Below, one piece after another: positions 12,101 to 27,100 of a DNA stretch of 64,000 nucleotides. This DNA comes from Macropodus opercularis (Eukaryota > Chordata > Actinopteri > Anabantiformes > Osphronemidae). The stretch is from positions 915,501-979,500 of the forward strand of contig CM061094.1 in assembly GCA_030770545.1 (NCBI GenBank), given 5' to 3'. The position numbers were made by a program, and so were the translations under genes. Numbering within the stretch: the stretch's first letter is position 1; every line of letters starts with the position of its first letter. The notes below the pieces were generated by a model. That model made no database searches. It was not told the DNA's origin and saw only the letters and a program-made list of their open reading frames with translations.

Positions 12101-15100
12101 CCAAGGCCACCGTGTGGCCAGCATCAGCGTAGCATATGGACAGCCGGGACCTGTCCAATGCTAGTATCTTGTCTGCTGTTTCATCATAACACACTTACTA
12201 ACATACTAATGAGTGGGCTCAGACCAAGGCAACAATAGTGTCATCTTTGATCACTCACTTACAGCACTTTAGTTTGAAGGCTTCCCATTGGGAGACAGGT
12301 CCTGATCACCCCCCCGTTCATTCCTGCCTTTGCACGGTGTAAACATGGAAAGTCGCACTGTACACAGCTGTGAAGCTCTGTTTTACCGTACATCCTAAAC
12401 AGCTGGTGATAAGTCTCAGTGTGACGCTTGCGTGTTGTTTCTGTGTCTTTCTGTGCAGACGTGTCTGTTGAGTAAATGTTTGGAGTCTCTAGTGGAGCCG
12501 TCTGTGCAGCTGATGAGGAAGTGTCTTCCTAGGACGCCGCTGCCACTCCCTTCAGACCGGTCTGCATACACGTTCCCCCTGCCTGGAGAGTCGCGCGGCG
12601 AGGCTGATGTGGATGCGGCACCGGGTGCAGTATTAGATTGTGTTCTACGCCAAGTCTGAGCAAACGCTAATCAGAGCACTTTGTTGGCCGTCAGCCATGG
12701 GGAATAAATCTTAACAGACTAACTGAAACATACCAACTTAATATTTAAGTTGTTAATATACTGTTGAAGGTTCACACAAGCTTCACAAACAGAAGCTTGC
12801 ACACGTTATAATCTTCAGCAGGCACTTATGTCCAAACTGACACTGTTTTATTTGCATTGCGTGTTTTTAGATGAGAGCAGCAGGCAGAGTGATGATGAAG
12901 ATGACGAAGATAACCAGGACACAGGCAGCAGAGACTATGTAAGTGTGTGGCTCAACATTCGTGTGTCTGTGTTTTAATGCCTGCTCCTCATGTGTTAATA
13001 GGACTGAAGTACAGAAGGAGGATCTGTGTAGCCTCATATATACATGCACTGAAATCAGTCGCATTTGGTTTTGTTCAGGGGAGGGAGGGGAAATGTCAGC
13101 GAGAATGGAGCAGATCTGATGTGACACATGAGTTGATGTTAATCCAACACACATGCTGTATGACTGCATGTTTCTCTGTCCAGGACGAAGACCTGGAGAC
13201 CGACCTGAATAAACTCCTCAGTCGTCCTGATCCAGACAGACCAGACTATCTGCTGTCATGTTACAGCTTCCTCTGTCCTGAACTGTCTCATGACTTCCAG
13301 GTACATGTGTGTGTCTGAGTGGGTATAACTGAACTGAGGTCAGCAACATACAGGAAGAGGCTGGAATTGGATGCAAGCAGCTGGAGAATTCAGTCACTGG
13401 GCTCCTCAGACCTGTGGGTATAGAGAACAAACACATGGAATGGGACACTTAAATTCATTCATCGCTTCTTCTCTGGTCGTCCTGATTGTACTGATAACTA
13501 GCATTTACACAAACAACCTTTCCTTTAATAATTGTGCTGTGTTGTTCATCACAGTCAAAACACAAACCGTGAAACCAAGTTGTCTGGGCAGACACTAAAG
13601 ACACATCAGCCTCTAAGCAAATGAAATGACTGTGAACGCACGTGTCTCCTAGGACCTGGATCTGAGTTCAGAGTCAGAGGAGAGTTCATCATCGTCATCA
13701 TCATTACTGGATGAGGAAGACGTGCTGCTCCACAGTTTAAGTCCTCGCTTCTCCAGGATGAACAGACGGAGGAGCAGCAGTTCATCCACCTCCTCTCTGA
13801 GCTCTCACACTGAGACAACAGCCTCCAGGGGGGGACACAGCGGTGAGACCCAGGCCCAGTAACACTAGACGCCTTTTCACCTCCGTCTTCTAGTTTGTAC
13901 GCAGGTGCCGGACAGAATGAGACATCACGTCAGCATCAGCAGTGCGGAGAATGCACAAAAGACGCGGCAGAGTTTCTTCAGACAGCTCATACTCTACTGT
14001 TAATGCTATAATGAGACAGTCCAGTCGGGATGATGCTCTTTTCTCTCTTCCCTTGCCCTCAGATGCCCGGTTAGAGCCCCGTGATGTGGACAGTCAGAGC
14101 AGCGTCCTCAGCACCAGCCCCAGCATTAGGACTATGGTTAGAGCAGCAACGTAAGCTGAAAGTCTCATGTTTGGACAAAGCTTTTCTCAGTGAAAATATA
14201 GAAATATAAATAAAGTACTTTCTATAAAGAATAATATTTAGTTAGCGCTGAGTCTTGTTTTCTTGACATACAGTACGTGTAATGGATGAAGTACAGTCGG
14301 TTGGTTGTCTGACGTTAAGGATTTCTTTCTCCACTAAGTCTCTTGGTTTGAGGTCTTGTCCTCCCCGTTTGCTCCTGGACCTGTGGGAGACCTTCTTATA
14401 ATTGACTTCCTTGCCGTTTACTGTAATGAAGTCAAGGAATATACTTTTGCAGCCAGGTCATAAATGCTGTGGCATAGATACAGTCCCTGGCCATGCAACC
14501 ATGTCTGGAACATGACCTGTAAAAACTAGTACACCCAATAAATACGGTTTGATTGTACAGAACCAGGACAATTACTCAACACAAGTCACATCACTACTGT
14601 GCCTTGTTGCCTCAAGCCCAGCTAAACATATTTATCAGTAGATGCGTACGGTTAAAGCTTATTTTGCTCTCTAACAACTCGTTTGATTTCTGCGTAGCTC
14701 ATGTTTGAGTATGTGGTTTTTCATATACTGTATTGTAACTTGTTTTCTGCTCTTAGGGATAAGGAAGGTTGCCCAAGTCAAAGAGGGCATAACCAGGATG
14801 AAGAAGTGGAGGGACCAGAAGAATCCCATTACTCTACAACCATAGACAGATTGTTGGAAAAACACGGACCCTGCATCCTCCACCATGAACCCAAGTTGTA
14901 CTGTTCCGCAGCCACCAGAACTAAATCTATTCCAGGATTCAGCGTCCTTGCCTTCCCTGATTTCTGGGGTCACCTGCCACCGCCTGGATGTGAACCAATG
15001 CTCCCCCGCAAACCCAACATCCAGCGGTATGTGCCATTACGAAACGTATGTGTTTAGGAATTCAGCGAGGAATTCAGGAATCAATGAAGATTCCCAGTCA

Positions 15101-18100
15101 GGATTCAGATGCATCAGACTGAAACAGCTCTGATTAGAGTCACTAATGATCTTCTCACAGCTTCAGACAATGGTCTAGTTTCTGTCCTGTTAGATCTTAG
15201 TTCAGCATTTGATATGATAGATCACAAGATTCTATTGCAGAGACTGGAACATAGTTGGATTAAAGGAAAAGCACTGGATGGTTTAAGTCTGATCCATTGA
15301 ACAGATCATGTGTCTCAGTGTTGAGCTGCTGGTCCAACCATCCTGCCTGAGTCTGTTGCTGTTTCTGCTTCTTCTTGTTGTTGTTGTTGCTGCTGCTTGT
15401 TGTTGTTGTTGTTGTTGTTGTGTTGTTGTTCTTTTCTCTCTTCTCTCTCCCTTCACTCCAACCGGTCAAGGCAGATGTTCTCCCACTGATCCTGGGTCTG
15501 CTGGAGGTTTCTCCCTCTATAGAGTTTTTCCACTGTTGCTGATTTGAATATACAATCTATATACAAAATTATTCTGTTCTTTCTGTATCATGTTATATAT
15601 CCATTCGGATATATTACATTTACTTTGGTTTTCAATGAATAGTTGTGTGTGTGTGTGCTTCTATGTCTGATTTCTCAGGCCGTGGTGTCATTAAGGTTTT
15701 TATTCAAGTCAAACTAACAGGACGTCAATGAAGGCCTATGTGGGAAATGACACTGGGTTTCACTAATCTTAAAATTCATCTGAACCTGAAATTAGTTGTT
15801 TATTTACATTAATAATAAGAAGAATAACTCATAATATAATATAATATATATCATATATTTCTTAGTGTGCATTTCAGTGTGGCTGACTGGCAACGTATGC
15901 TTGTTTTTAACAGGCAGAAAGTGTTTCAAGATATCCAACGTTTCCTGAATACTGCTGACATCATAAACGAGACGGTCTTTGACCTGGAAGACAACAGGTA
16001 AGTGAACGCCACACGTAGCGGCTCGTGGCAAGTAATTAAGCGATTTCCCCTGAATATAATCAAATATACATGCGTCAAGTCCACAAGCCCAGGAAGCTGG
16101 AATATCAGCTGCAGAGTAAGGAGAGTAAGCAGGAGAAGCTAAATGTGGTTTGCCTTTAATCTGCTCACTTGAACTATAGAACTAAATATAAGCCTTGACT
16201 GAAGCCACTCAGAGGACAATATCTGTTTAACCGTTCATGTTGGAGTTGCTCTTCCATCTGGACAGAAGAGGAGATAAGTTCTAACTAATCTGAAGCTAAA
16301 GAAGATAGTCTCTCCTCGCCTTTCTGTACGTTGGTCTACACTAAATCAGCACAATGGTGGTCGCATACACTATGTTGCCAAAGCATTGGCTGAGCTGCCC
16401 TGACTCCATATGAACATGGTGGCGTCTCATTCCTGACCCGTAGGGTTCAATGTGGCGTCGCTCCATCCTTTGCAGCCAGAACAGTGTAAAGTGTGAGATA
16501 ACTGATGTTGTGAACTGGCGCTATATAAATAAAGTTTAATTGAATTGAAACAGCTTCAGCTCTTCGGGGAAGGCTGTTACAAGGTTTAGTGTGTTTGTGG
16601 GAATTGTTGACCGTTCTTCCAGAAGCGCATCTGTGAGGTCACACACTGATGTTGAGGCCTGGCTCTGGTCTCTGCTCTAATTCATCCAAAGGTGATCTAT
16701 CGGGTTGAGGTCAGGACTCTGTGCAGGCCAGTCAAGGTCATCCATGTCTTTATGGACCTTTGTGCACTGATTCCCATTATTTGGATGGTGGAGCGAATAC
16801 TTTTGGCAACATAGTGTATATTATATTTACTGTGTATTTGACTTCAGTCTGGATGTGTCTGGCTGCTGGTTCCCCCAAAGAACCAAAATACCAGGTTTGA
16901 ATTTCAGGTCCAATTTTCCAGGTTGGTCAAAAAGCTGCAACATTGTTGTAAAGGAAGACAAAATCTGTGCCTTCCACTCGCTCCACTCATCTCTGGCTTC
17001 CTGTCTTGCAGCGTTCAGTCACGATGCGATTCCTTGAAGTTTTTCTCCAAGTTTGAATGTGGGAATCTGCGGAAAGCCGTACAGGTTCGCAGGTAGTGAC
17101 TCGCACTCTGATGCAGCTGAAAGAAGCAAACTCTTCAGCCCTCACAGATCACCCCACACATGAAACCATAGCTGCAGTCTCTCTTCTCTCTCGTCCAGAT
17201 ATGAATATGACCTGATACTGAACGCGGACGCTAACTGCTCTCAGCACACCCAGTGGTTTTACTTTGAAGTCAGTAACATGGTGGCAGACACCCCCTATCG
17301 TTTCAATGTAATCAACTGTGAGAAGAGCAACAGCCAGTTCAACTATGGTGAGAAGGCTCGTGTGGTTTGCATTTATGGTGTTGATGCATGATGCAATATA
17401 TGACTGAATTGTGTTGCCGACGTCTAAACGAACGACTGCTAACGGCAGCGGTGCTCACACACAGAAGCTGGCAGAACAGCATCGCTAGGAAGCTGTGATG
17501 AAGTCACAAAATGGACTAATTGGACCAACATCACTTGACTAAGTTCCAGTAATGTGTCTCGCTCCAGCACCTCATTTAATGGGAGCGTCGTTGAAATTCC
17601 AAACATTACAAAACATGTAAACTGCAAAACTGTTTATTAGAGCATCTAAAAGGTGACAAATGAAAATGAAGTGAATTTATCTACATTTATCTGTAGCAGC
17701 CGAGTGCTGCTGCAAATGCTGCAGAGGCTAAAAGGTGACATGTGACAAAGACAACTGTGGTTGGAAAACATCCTACAGTACTACAGCCTGCAGCCACTTT
17801 TGACCCTCGCAGACATCTGCACTTGTGCGACGCTCCCAGTGACAGAACAAACCTGCATCACACATGCAGACCCCCCATGGGCAGCACATGGCCCATGTTA
17901 CCAGCATTTGGCAGCATCCATCCATCCATACCCACCGGCCAGGGTACTGATGGATTCATGTCTGCCACTACGCTTTTATTTTATTATAATAATCACATAG
18001 TAGAATGTGTTTTTGTCTCACTTGTCTCCAACATTTCATTCGTTTCATCATTTGCATGTGAATCGTGGTGGTTGATAGCAGTTAATGGCACCGTGTTCTC

Positions 18101-21100
18101 CATTAAAGCGCCTCTAATCTGACAGATCTGAAAAGTGTTTTGGCTCATTCTTCGATGAGATATCATGTTACTGGATGATTTCTCTACAGCTTTTAAACTG
18201 CATCAATCAAACCCATACGTAGGAAGTTTGCTCCATAACCAGCAGCTACAGACCGATTTCTAACCTGCCTGCATTTCACAGTCAGTGACAGGACAAACCG
18301 TGCTGTTGGCCATAAGTGCTGCCTTTGACATGGAAACATCTTGGGATGTGTCGGGGGACACGGCATCTCCTCTCCTCCAAATTCTTTACGCTGGACTCTT
18401 TCCTGTTGGGCAGAGAAACTAATACGTGACTTCTGGAACCTCTGTCTGGTTTTGAACCAGCTCCATCGGATGCAGATCTCTGCTGCTACAGCCACAACCG
18501 GCCCAGAAGCAGAGAACATCTCAGCCCTAAAGTCATTACTTGCTTGTGTGTTTCCATTTGTTTTCTGCGTGGTTCTGGTCCAGCCTGCTGCATGGGCCCA
18601 ACCTGCGTTCAGTAGATGACCAGCATGTTCTCCTGCTCTGATGGGTCTAATATCTACTGGCATTATTTGATTTCATTGCTTGTTTTCTGTTATGGGGCTT
18701 TTAACCTGTGCCCCTCACACACAATGTGGAGATTGATGGAGATTGTGTGTCTGTTACCATTTCTTGGTCAGATACTCCTCCACCCCCAGGTTCACCAGGC
18801 TCATCCTGTGGTAGACGATGAAATACAGCCACTGCAAACGCACAGTACACATTGCTTCATACAGTACGATGTGCTTTGTACCAGAAAAGAGTTATTTTCA
18901 ACATCCCTGAGCTGAACTGGCTTTCACTGACTGAAGAAGATAAATGGCCGAACGGGCAGTCTATACATTATACTAGCAGCCCAGACAGTCACCCAGATAT
19001 TTAAACCTCAGGAAGATTGATGCGGCTTCGTTCAGTGAGAACAGGAAACCTGGGCCTGTATGTACTCCCAGGAATGTACAAAGGTCTCAACACGTTTCGT
19101 TGTCTGATTTATTGCCATGTTTGAAAAAACTATTCAGTGTAAATGTCAGAGCAATAATAAAGTATATTTAAACACAGGTGCTTATTCAATGGTGCATTTT
19201 GTGAGTTTTTCATACTTAGAAGACAACTGCGTCTCCTATATTCAGGTTATGCTGGAAAGAAAAGCCTAAATCAAACCACTGTCTGCAGATATGAGCTCAG
19301 CTGTGTGTAATGTAGGAGACCTGAGGTGATGTTACATTTCGTGAAGTAGTGCTATGAAGGAATGTTGTTCTACTAAATGAGGGTTTTATCCAAAGGTTTG
19401 GAAAAGACGTTTCTAGAAGACATTTTAGTGCATGTATATATAATTGTTCTTCTCCCAATACACAGGACAAACACGAATAAACACGTCTTTAACACGCAAA
19501 CGTTACGAACTGACTGACGTCCTATGCTGCGTGTGTCTGTCTGTGTATTGCAGGGATGCAGCCAGTGCTCTACTCTGTCAGGGAGGCTTTGGAGGGTAAA
19601 CCACACTGGGTCAGGGCTGGGACGGAAATTTGTTATTTCAGGTATGAATACATCCGAACGGTATCAGTGTGGTATGTGTGTGGTTCACACACAAGCAGAC
19701 CGACCATTTACTTTCTCCTGCAGAAACCACTTTTGCCCAGTTCGAGGCGGACGAAAAGCAACGTTCTACACACTGACGTTCACGGTCACCTTCAAACACA
19801 GTGAGGATGTCTGCTACGTGGCCTACCACTATCCCTACACGTACTCTGCTCTGAAGGTACATGTCATGTCATTTGGGAAATTAAGTGTAGTAGAAACCTT
19901 TAAAATGTTCTAGTCAAGCGCACACTGAACCCACCACTACTGGAGATGTGCAGATGAAGCCTTACATTAAGTAAACTGCGTCGTCACACCTGCTCCCTGC
20001 ATCCATTTAAAACAAGTCAAGCACTCTCACCACTGAATATATTTCCACTCTCCATCTCACACTGTTGTGACCTGTTCTCATGCAGTGCTGCCTCAAACTC
20101 TACGCGCTGAGATTTCCACATAGTCTCTGAGTTGTTTCCCAACAATCCATACTGCCGACAGTGTAAGAACCAATTTCTACGTAGCCTCGTGTTCAGAAAT
20201 ACTCTCTCACAACATTTGATACAAAGTGGTGAGTCGTGACCCAGCAACAGTTTCATTTATAGGTTGTGTCGTCACATGTTGCCTACAGTGAAAATGACTC
20301 TTAAGTTTTCCTGAAATGAAGTGAGCTCAGAGCAAACTAGTCCTGCTTGAAGTCAGACCAGCCACCGGTTTCAGATTGAAGGATAAAGGGCAGCTTCTTT
20401 TCAATCTGCACACAACAGGTTGTTTGGTTCTGAGCCGTTTCACTGATGAATAACAATAAACTCTTCGATATTTGCACAGGCTCAACGTGATTCTTCTACA
20501 TTACTGGATATGAGACGTACATTTAGCCAACAGCTACCTTCCTTTCTGTGTTTCATTCTTTAGATTGATTCGATTTTTTTTCTTTGTGCGTTCAGTGTTT
20601 GCTTTACCTGTAGAGGTCTGATTCTGATTCTGTAGTAAATTATTCAGCTCAATGCCAATATGAGAAATGAAGCACACGGTAAAATGTATATGTATGAAAA
20701 CGATAAGCCCTGTGTCCTCCAGGTGACAAAACATCAACATCACACGGTGTCTTATTATAAATGACAGTTATCTCTTTGCTGCACTTCATTGGTATCTGCT
20801 CATTTTTACTTTACTCTGACACTAAAACTAGGGAAGAAGTTATTGGGATTTATCTCAGTTTCCTTCTAGGCTTGATGAGGCAACAGCATCAAAAGGGTGA
20901 ATCCTCTGCTGTACGCGTGGATCGTATTTGCTGTGTCTTCCAGGTTCATCTGAAGGTGCTTCAGCAATCAGTGGATCCTGCCACCACGTTTTTTCGGCAG
21001 CAGATTCTCTGCGGTACCTTGACTGGAAACCCGTGTCCAGTGGTCACCATAACAGCTTGTCCTGCCAGCAGGGCCTGGAAGGACATGCACCAGCTCCGTG

Positions 21101-24100
21101 AGTGTGTGTGTGTGTGTTTCTTCTTCGGTTGTATGGATGTGAATGCTAATCAGATCTCAACCGGGCTTCTCAATAGGTTTAAGGCAACTCCATGACTTTA
21201 CACCTTCAATTTAAAAGAAGCTTGTGTTTGAAAGTCATAATGACCCATCCATTCCTCTTCACGTTGGTGTAGATCAGACAGCACGCTGCTCGCTTGTCCT
21301 CTTATCTAATTAAAGCAAAACATTTAGTTATGAAACCTAATCTCCTCTAGAGGGACAGACGTGGCCTACAGGGACCAGAAGCTGGGCTACGATCCTGTCT
21401 TTGTCACACGTGGTACTTCCTCTCCTTCCTTCTCACATTTTCTCTGTTACTCTCTCCCTGGTTAGTTCTTTGATATCGTGCAGCTCCAGTTCAGAGATGA
21501 ACTAAATGAAGCAATACCTACATTCAATGGATACCTATCACTCCCTGAACAGGCACCCAGCTACAGCGATGAGTATAATAAAAAGGAACACAGGCCACAT
21601 TTTATTTCTGTAAATTATTCAGCACCAGCGGTTGAACACACTTACTACTGCGCCTACAGGATGTGGTTGGTGTGTCTATGTTTTAGATCTCACCATCAGT
21701 GAGAAAAGGCAGAGCAACAACAATTGAACAGATTCTAATTTTTAATTTGTCAACATGTGGATGTGGTGAGTTAAATGGATAATACAGGCCGTGCACTTCA
21801 GTATATGAAGCTCACCAGCCTGTAAGCCTGGTCATAGCCTGTGATCGTCTGCAGGCCAGGAATTAATGTAGGACGACCCATCTGATGCAGTAGTGAGCGG
21901 ACGAGCCTTGGGCAGAGAACCTGCACAGCTGAAGAGGTGGGATGAAAATATACTAGTGGATTTTAGTGTTCTGTTCATAACCATAAGCTCTATGGATAGA
22001 CCCACTACGTCTGAGGGAGCTTGAGCCTGAACTTGTACCTGAAGTACATGAGTTTTTATATTTCAACAAGTGTTGAAAAATGATGTCTCAGCGTTTGCGT
22101 GGTCAGTGTATAAGTGTGTAATAGAGTGTAGTTATGAAACAGGTTCGTCTGAACAACCATGAGCGTTTAGCTGTTTAGCAACAAAACCCTTAGTGTGGAG
22201 CTGACAGAGCTGAGGTGTCGGATACATTTCTCCCTGACTACAGCTCAGTCTCTGTATGTCACCAGGACGATGACAGTCTAGTTAAAATGTCAAAAGCTTA
22301 ATGCAGTTGAAAGGTTCCACTTAACTATTAGTCCAGTGTTTGCTGGAATCTGCTGCTGCTGAATGCAGTGCAGATGAAAGTTGATCCTCCTGAAAGCTTG
22401 TATGTACAATATTGCTCCTGTCTAATTCAGTCCTTGGTAAATGTTGCTCATTCATTTTCCACGTACGTCTCAGCCGCATCAACTGTCCGTGACTGATCTC
22501 ACGCTTTCTATTTGTTGCCATGCTCTCTGTCCAACTGTAATTGCTGGCACTCAGAAATGGTAATTGTGACCCTCTCGTGACCTCTGGTAGCTGACATAAT
22601 TGTCCAGCTGTCACTTTCGCTGAGAGAGCCTAATAGATTGTTGTGATGCATGGAGGACACGCTATCAGCAGAGCTTTAATTAAAGACCTGCTCAGAATAA
22701 TTGAATGAAGGCTGGCAGTCAGAGAACCGTCCGTCTAGATAGAGCAGCAGTATAAAGGGTCTGTGCCTTCCTCAGGTAATCGTCCATGTGTCCTGCTGAC
22801 CGGCCGTGTCCATCCTGGTGAATCCAATGCCAGCTGGGTGATGAAGGGCACCCTGGAATTTCTGTGCAGCAATGACCCAGTGGCCCGGAGGCTAAGGGAA
22901 GCCTTTATATTTAAGATCGTCCCCATGCTCAACCCAGACGGAGTCATCAATGGCACGTAAGTGCTAAACAAATCCACACGGCTGATGGCATCCACTTCAA
23001 TCAGACACACACGTGTACAGTACAACACGGCAGTGACCGAGCACTCAGCTGTGTGGGGTGGTCACAGGGCATTTCATGCATCCATGCTGGGTAACATCTG
23101 GAATTTGTCTTGACCAATTCTGAGCATTTTCATTTATTCCTACTGCCTTCGTTAAATACCAAACCAGTCTTACATGATGCCATGAACCTTTCACTAATAT
23201 TGACACTATTGTGCTGTAAGGCAAGGATTTTAAGAAGTACAAACCTGCGAGTAGGTAACAGCATTTGGAGGTGTGTTACCTTCACCTTCACCTCGAGAAG
23301 GACATCCAGGCCTTTATGTCCTCTGTGTCTAAAGGTTTATAGTTTACTGGGGGCTTCCTAATAAGGACAAAGGCCATGAGGCAATGACTAAGACTGTGAA
23401 ACAGACAACAATACCCACACAGGCAACGACTATAAACTAAGACATGACAGGAACAAGAACCCGCGAGACACGTAACAGCAACGACATCATGAATAACAAA
23501 CCAGCAACGACAGGAACATGGAGGGGAGCTTCAATACATAACTGACAACATGTTTTTTATATACAGAAAATATGAACTGCAGTGTATTCTCGTTTGTAGG
23601 TTAGTCTCTGTCTGATAGTTAGTTTGAGGGGATGTGGAGGTAAATGCCTGATGAACTGTATCAGAAAGAAACGAATTGATGAACTGAAGCAGGTGACGGC
23701 AGCGAATCAGGACGAGGCAGAGTTGGAGTCACACACTGAGTGAACCAAGCCTTCGCTGTTCACGATGCCTACATTTACTTACTTTTGTAATATTTTTTTA
23801 CCATTCCCTGAGAAACAAATCAATTCTGTGACCAGCACACTGAACATGACGCAGGACGAAGCCAAAGGTTGTTAATATTCGGTCTGGTTTACACATGGTG
23901 AGACTCTTACATGACAAAGTAACGTGAGCAGTAGGTTGGGTTCAACTCTTTGTCGTTCCCAAGGCAAACACTCACTGCTGATACAGTCGTCACAAACACA
24001 GGCCTGGGGAGTAAATGATGCGGAAAACAAAAGTTTACAAAGAGGCTGAAGTGTGTTACATCCCTGTGCTTCTGTGTGAGAAATGGTAACTGAGAAATGT

Positions 24101-27100
24101 GGGAGAGGAGGCAAAGACAGGACAAATCAATAACGCCATGGAAGAACACACAAGCTCATTTTCCCACTGGGTTCTTCGCTCAGCGTAATTGCTTCATGGA
24201 ATGTAGGGCTGGAAGTGAGCTGTGATAGACGCTGACAGGACGGAGGCAAAATGTCTTCTGGAAGAACTGCTACCACGAGATCCAGCAGCGAGTGGCCGTA
24301 CAAATATATCATGACGTCTTTAGCGCATGAGCACACTGGATGGTGCTAATACTACTGGTAATTTAGATTAAAAACACAAAAGGAAATGTGAAAGAGTTTC
24401 AATTTAGAAAATGTGAAACTGAAGACATCGATAAGTTTCAAGGTTCTACGCTGCAGATGCTAATCATTCTCATTTAACACCAGTTACTTAACGTTGGTTT
24501 GGCTTCATGCTTATTTTGATGGATCCCCATTTTATTAGTTCTATTTGTGGTTATGTTGTGCGACATTAGTTACCACTCATATGAAACATGACCCCTGAGG
24601 TAATGGTTTCTTTCCTTTGCTGTGTTACTGGTTGGTGCTGTACAGGCTGTTATAGCTGGATGTGTCAGCGCTAGCTAAGAGATCTTATGGAGTGGACCCC
24701 AAGAATGGACAGCCAGAAGAAAACCCAGACTAAACTAAGAGGAGGCGGGGTGAAACAAGAACGAGGTGGACGGACCTCTGGGTGACGACCATCTCAACCG
24801 GGATTCCGTCACTAAAGGGAAAGGCAGGAATTTAGAAAGTGCTGAAGGCTGGACGGGGAAAGTAGAATTAATTAGCACACTGTGTTCCAGAGGAGTCTAA
24901 ATGGTGTAGGGGAAAGGAATGAACTCGAGGAGGTTGAAGATGTCACAGATGACACAGTTCAATCACACAATCACTAAAAGTCTCTCAAAGTAAGGCACAG
25001 CCATTAGATAGTTACTGCGACCGACAACAAGGAAAACTAAAGCAAGGCGTGATAAAAAAACAAGGCCAGACAAACAAAAGTTAGCATAATGCTACAACAA
25101 GGGGTCCAGGCGTGACCGAGAAATATCTACACAAGGGAAAACTAGGTATCACCAAACGTACTAGGGGCAAGATATGAGTCACTGCTTCAGTTAGTCAGGA
25201 TCCAAAACGTAACTGTGTGTTCGACAACAGACTGGCGACTGGAGTAAACAAGCGCTGTGATCGTGACACGAAACCGAGTGACTCACGTGGGGCTTGTCAG
25301 CGACTTGGCTTTCTTGCTTTGACAATAACGAGTCCGTGGCGAGATGATAAGTAGGCTGACAATCCGGCGACCCGAGAACAGAAACGAAGGGCTTAGATAC
25401 AAATACCAATGGGAGCCATGTGAAACATGGAACGTGGGGCACGCATGGAGCAAGGTGAGCATAATCGGACCGTGACAGGATTGATAATCTTGGCAATAAG
25501 AAAAGGCCTGATGAAATGAGGTGCCCAGTCAACCTTAAAAGGGAAATCACACGTGGACAACCACACCTTTTGGCCAAGCCTATAAACAGGAGCAGGACAT
25601 TAACCTGGCTTTCGTAAGAGATGCATTTCTCAACCTGAAAGGGTGACAAGCCAGTGGACCCTGACGGAAGGAAGTTATGCGCATACTCCACCCACGGTAG
25701 ATTAATAGCCCATTGCTTGGGGTTGTCTGCGCATAAAACCATCAACCCTACCTCTAACTGTGAGTTGTGGCAGAACTGGATGATGTAGTGGAAAATAGGT
25801 GATATCTTATAGTTTATATGTAGTTTGTAGTTTATTTGCTACTTGTGTGAGTATGTTCACACAATAGGAATACGCTCTCATAAGTGCAGGCTGAGGTAGG
25901 ACATTCAGGCCATGAGTTGTTGACCTGTAGACGACGGGGACTCTGGAGAGATCCGGATACTGCTCCGTATCCGGAATGCGTGGTCTCTTGGCCTGGGCGG
26001 ACCCTATACACGTAGCGAGGCAAGTCGGACTCTACCCCAGGAACTTTCTGCAAGACCAGTCAATATGGGGATTGTGAAACTGGAGCCAAGGGATCCCCAA
26101 CCCCACCAGAGGGTCCGCCACGTCGATTATGTGGAATCAGGTGGAGACCCGGTGGTTGTCTAAGACGATGGAGACAGGCTGACAGCAAACGCAGAATGCA
26201 ACAAGGTATCATTTAACGATCTGACCTGGAAGGGCTGATCCAGGTCTTGATGGCAGGACGGATGATCAACAACACAAGTGCTGCTCCAAACGACCTTGTC
26301 AATGTGAAACATGAGAGCGATTGATTTGTAAATTAAGTGACTTTGCCATCAAAGGGTTCTTTACATGTTCATTGTGCACGTACCTCAATCCACTATGTGA
26401 CTGATTGACTGGAACTGAATGTTGTCACCCTTTCAGGAGTCTTTACTAGTTAACAGGTTAAGTATCTGTCTCTTGTGTGGCAGCCTGTGTTTAAGTTCAC
26501 ACACTTAGCCTGATTGGTTTCACAGCCTATTTGCTCTGACAGATTAGCTCAGTCAGGCCTTGTCCTCCCCAGTGGTCTTGTGTGTGGGACAGATGATCAC
26601 ATTCACAGACTTACCTGTTGATAGGTATGTAAATACAGGTGGGCGACATCCGCTAGCTATAGATCTGGGAGTCAGATGACATTTGCCAAAGTCTGGTTAT
26701 TTGAGTAGCATTGCTGCTGTGATCTGCCCTAAAATGCTGCTCACTTATGTCATCAGTGCTTGCAGGCAGTTAAAGAGCTATAATGCAGTGTTTAATACAG
26801 TGTGTGCAACGTTTCCATTGTGTCTCTTCAGGAATCGCTGTGATCTAAATGGTGAGGACCTTAACCGCCAGTGGTGCAAACCCGACCCCATCCTCAGTCC
26901 AACCATCTATCACACCAAGGGCTTCCTGTACTACCTCAACAGTATAGGCCGAACTCCTCTGGTGAGGATGAAACCACCTACATATTAAAACAGACGCTGC
27001 ATTTTAAGCTAAGCTACAGTTGGCTAATTGTGTCTTGACTTACAATCTTTCCCATATCTCGCCAATGACATGTAAAGTGTGGTCCATTAAACCAACAGCA

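Noticed and set aside
15260..15547. ORFs with runs of Thr, Asn, Gln, Leu, Val or Cys
   Set aside because: Products of the (TTG)n microsatellite inside the L2-like copy.
18193..18663. 156-codon minus-strand ORF in an agbl1 intron
   Set aside because: No recognisable domain, no splice or promoter context, and composition like random intron sequence. Possible but unsupported.
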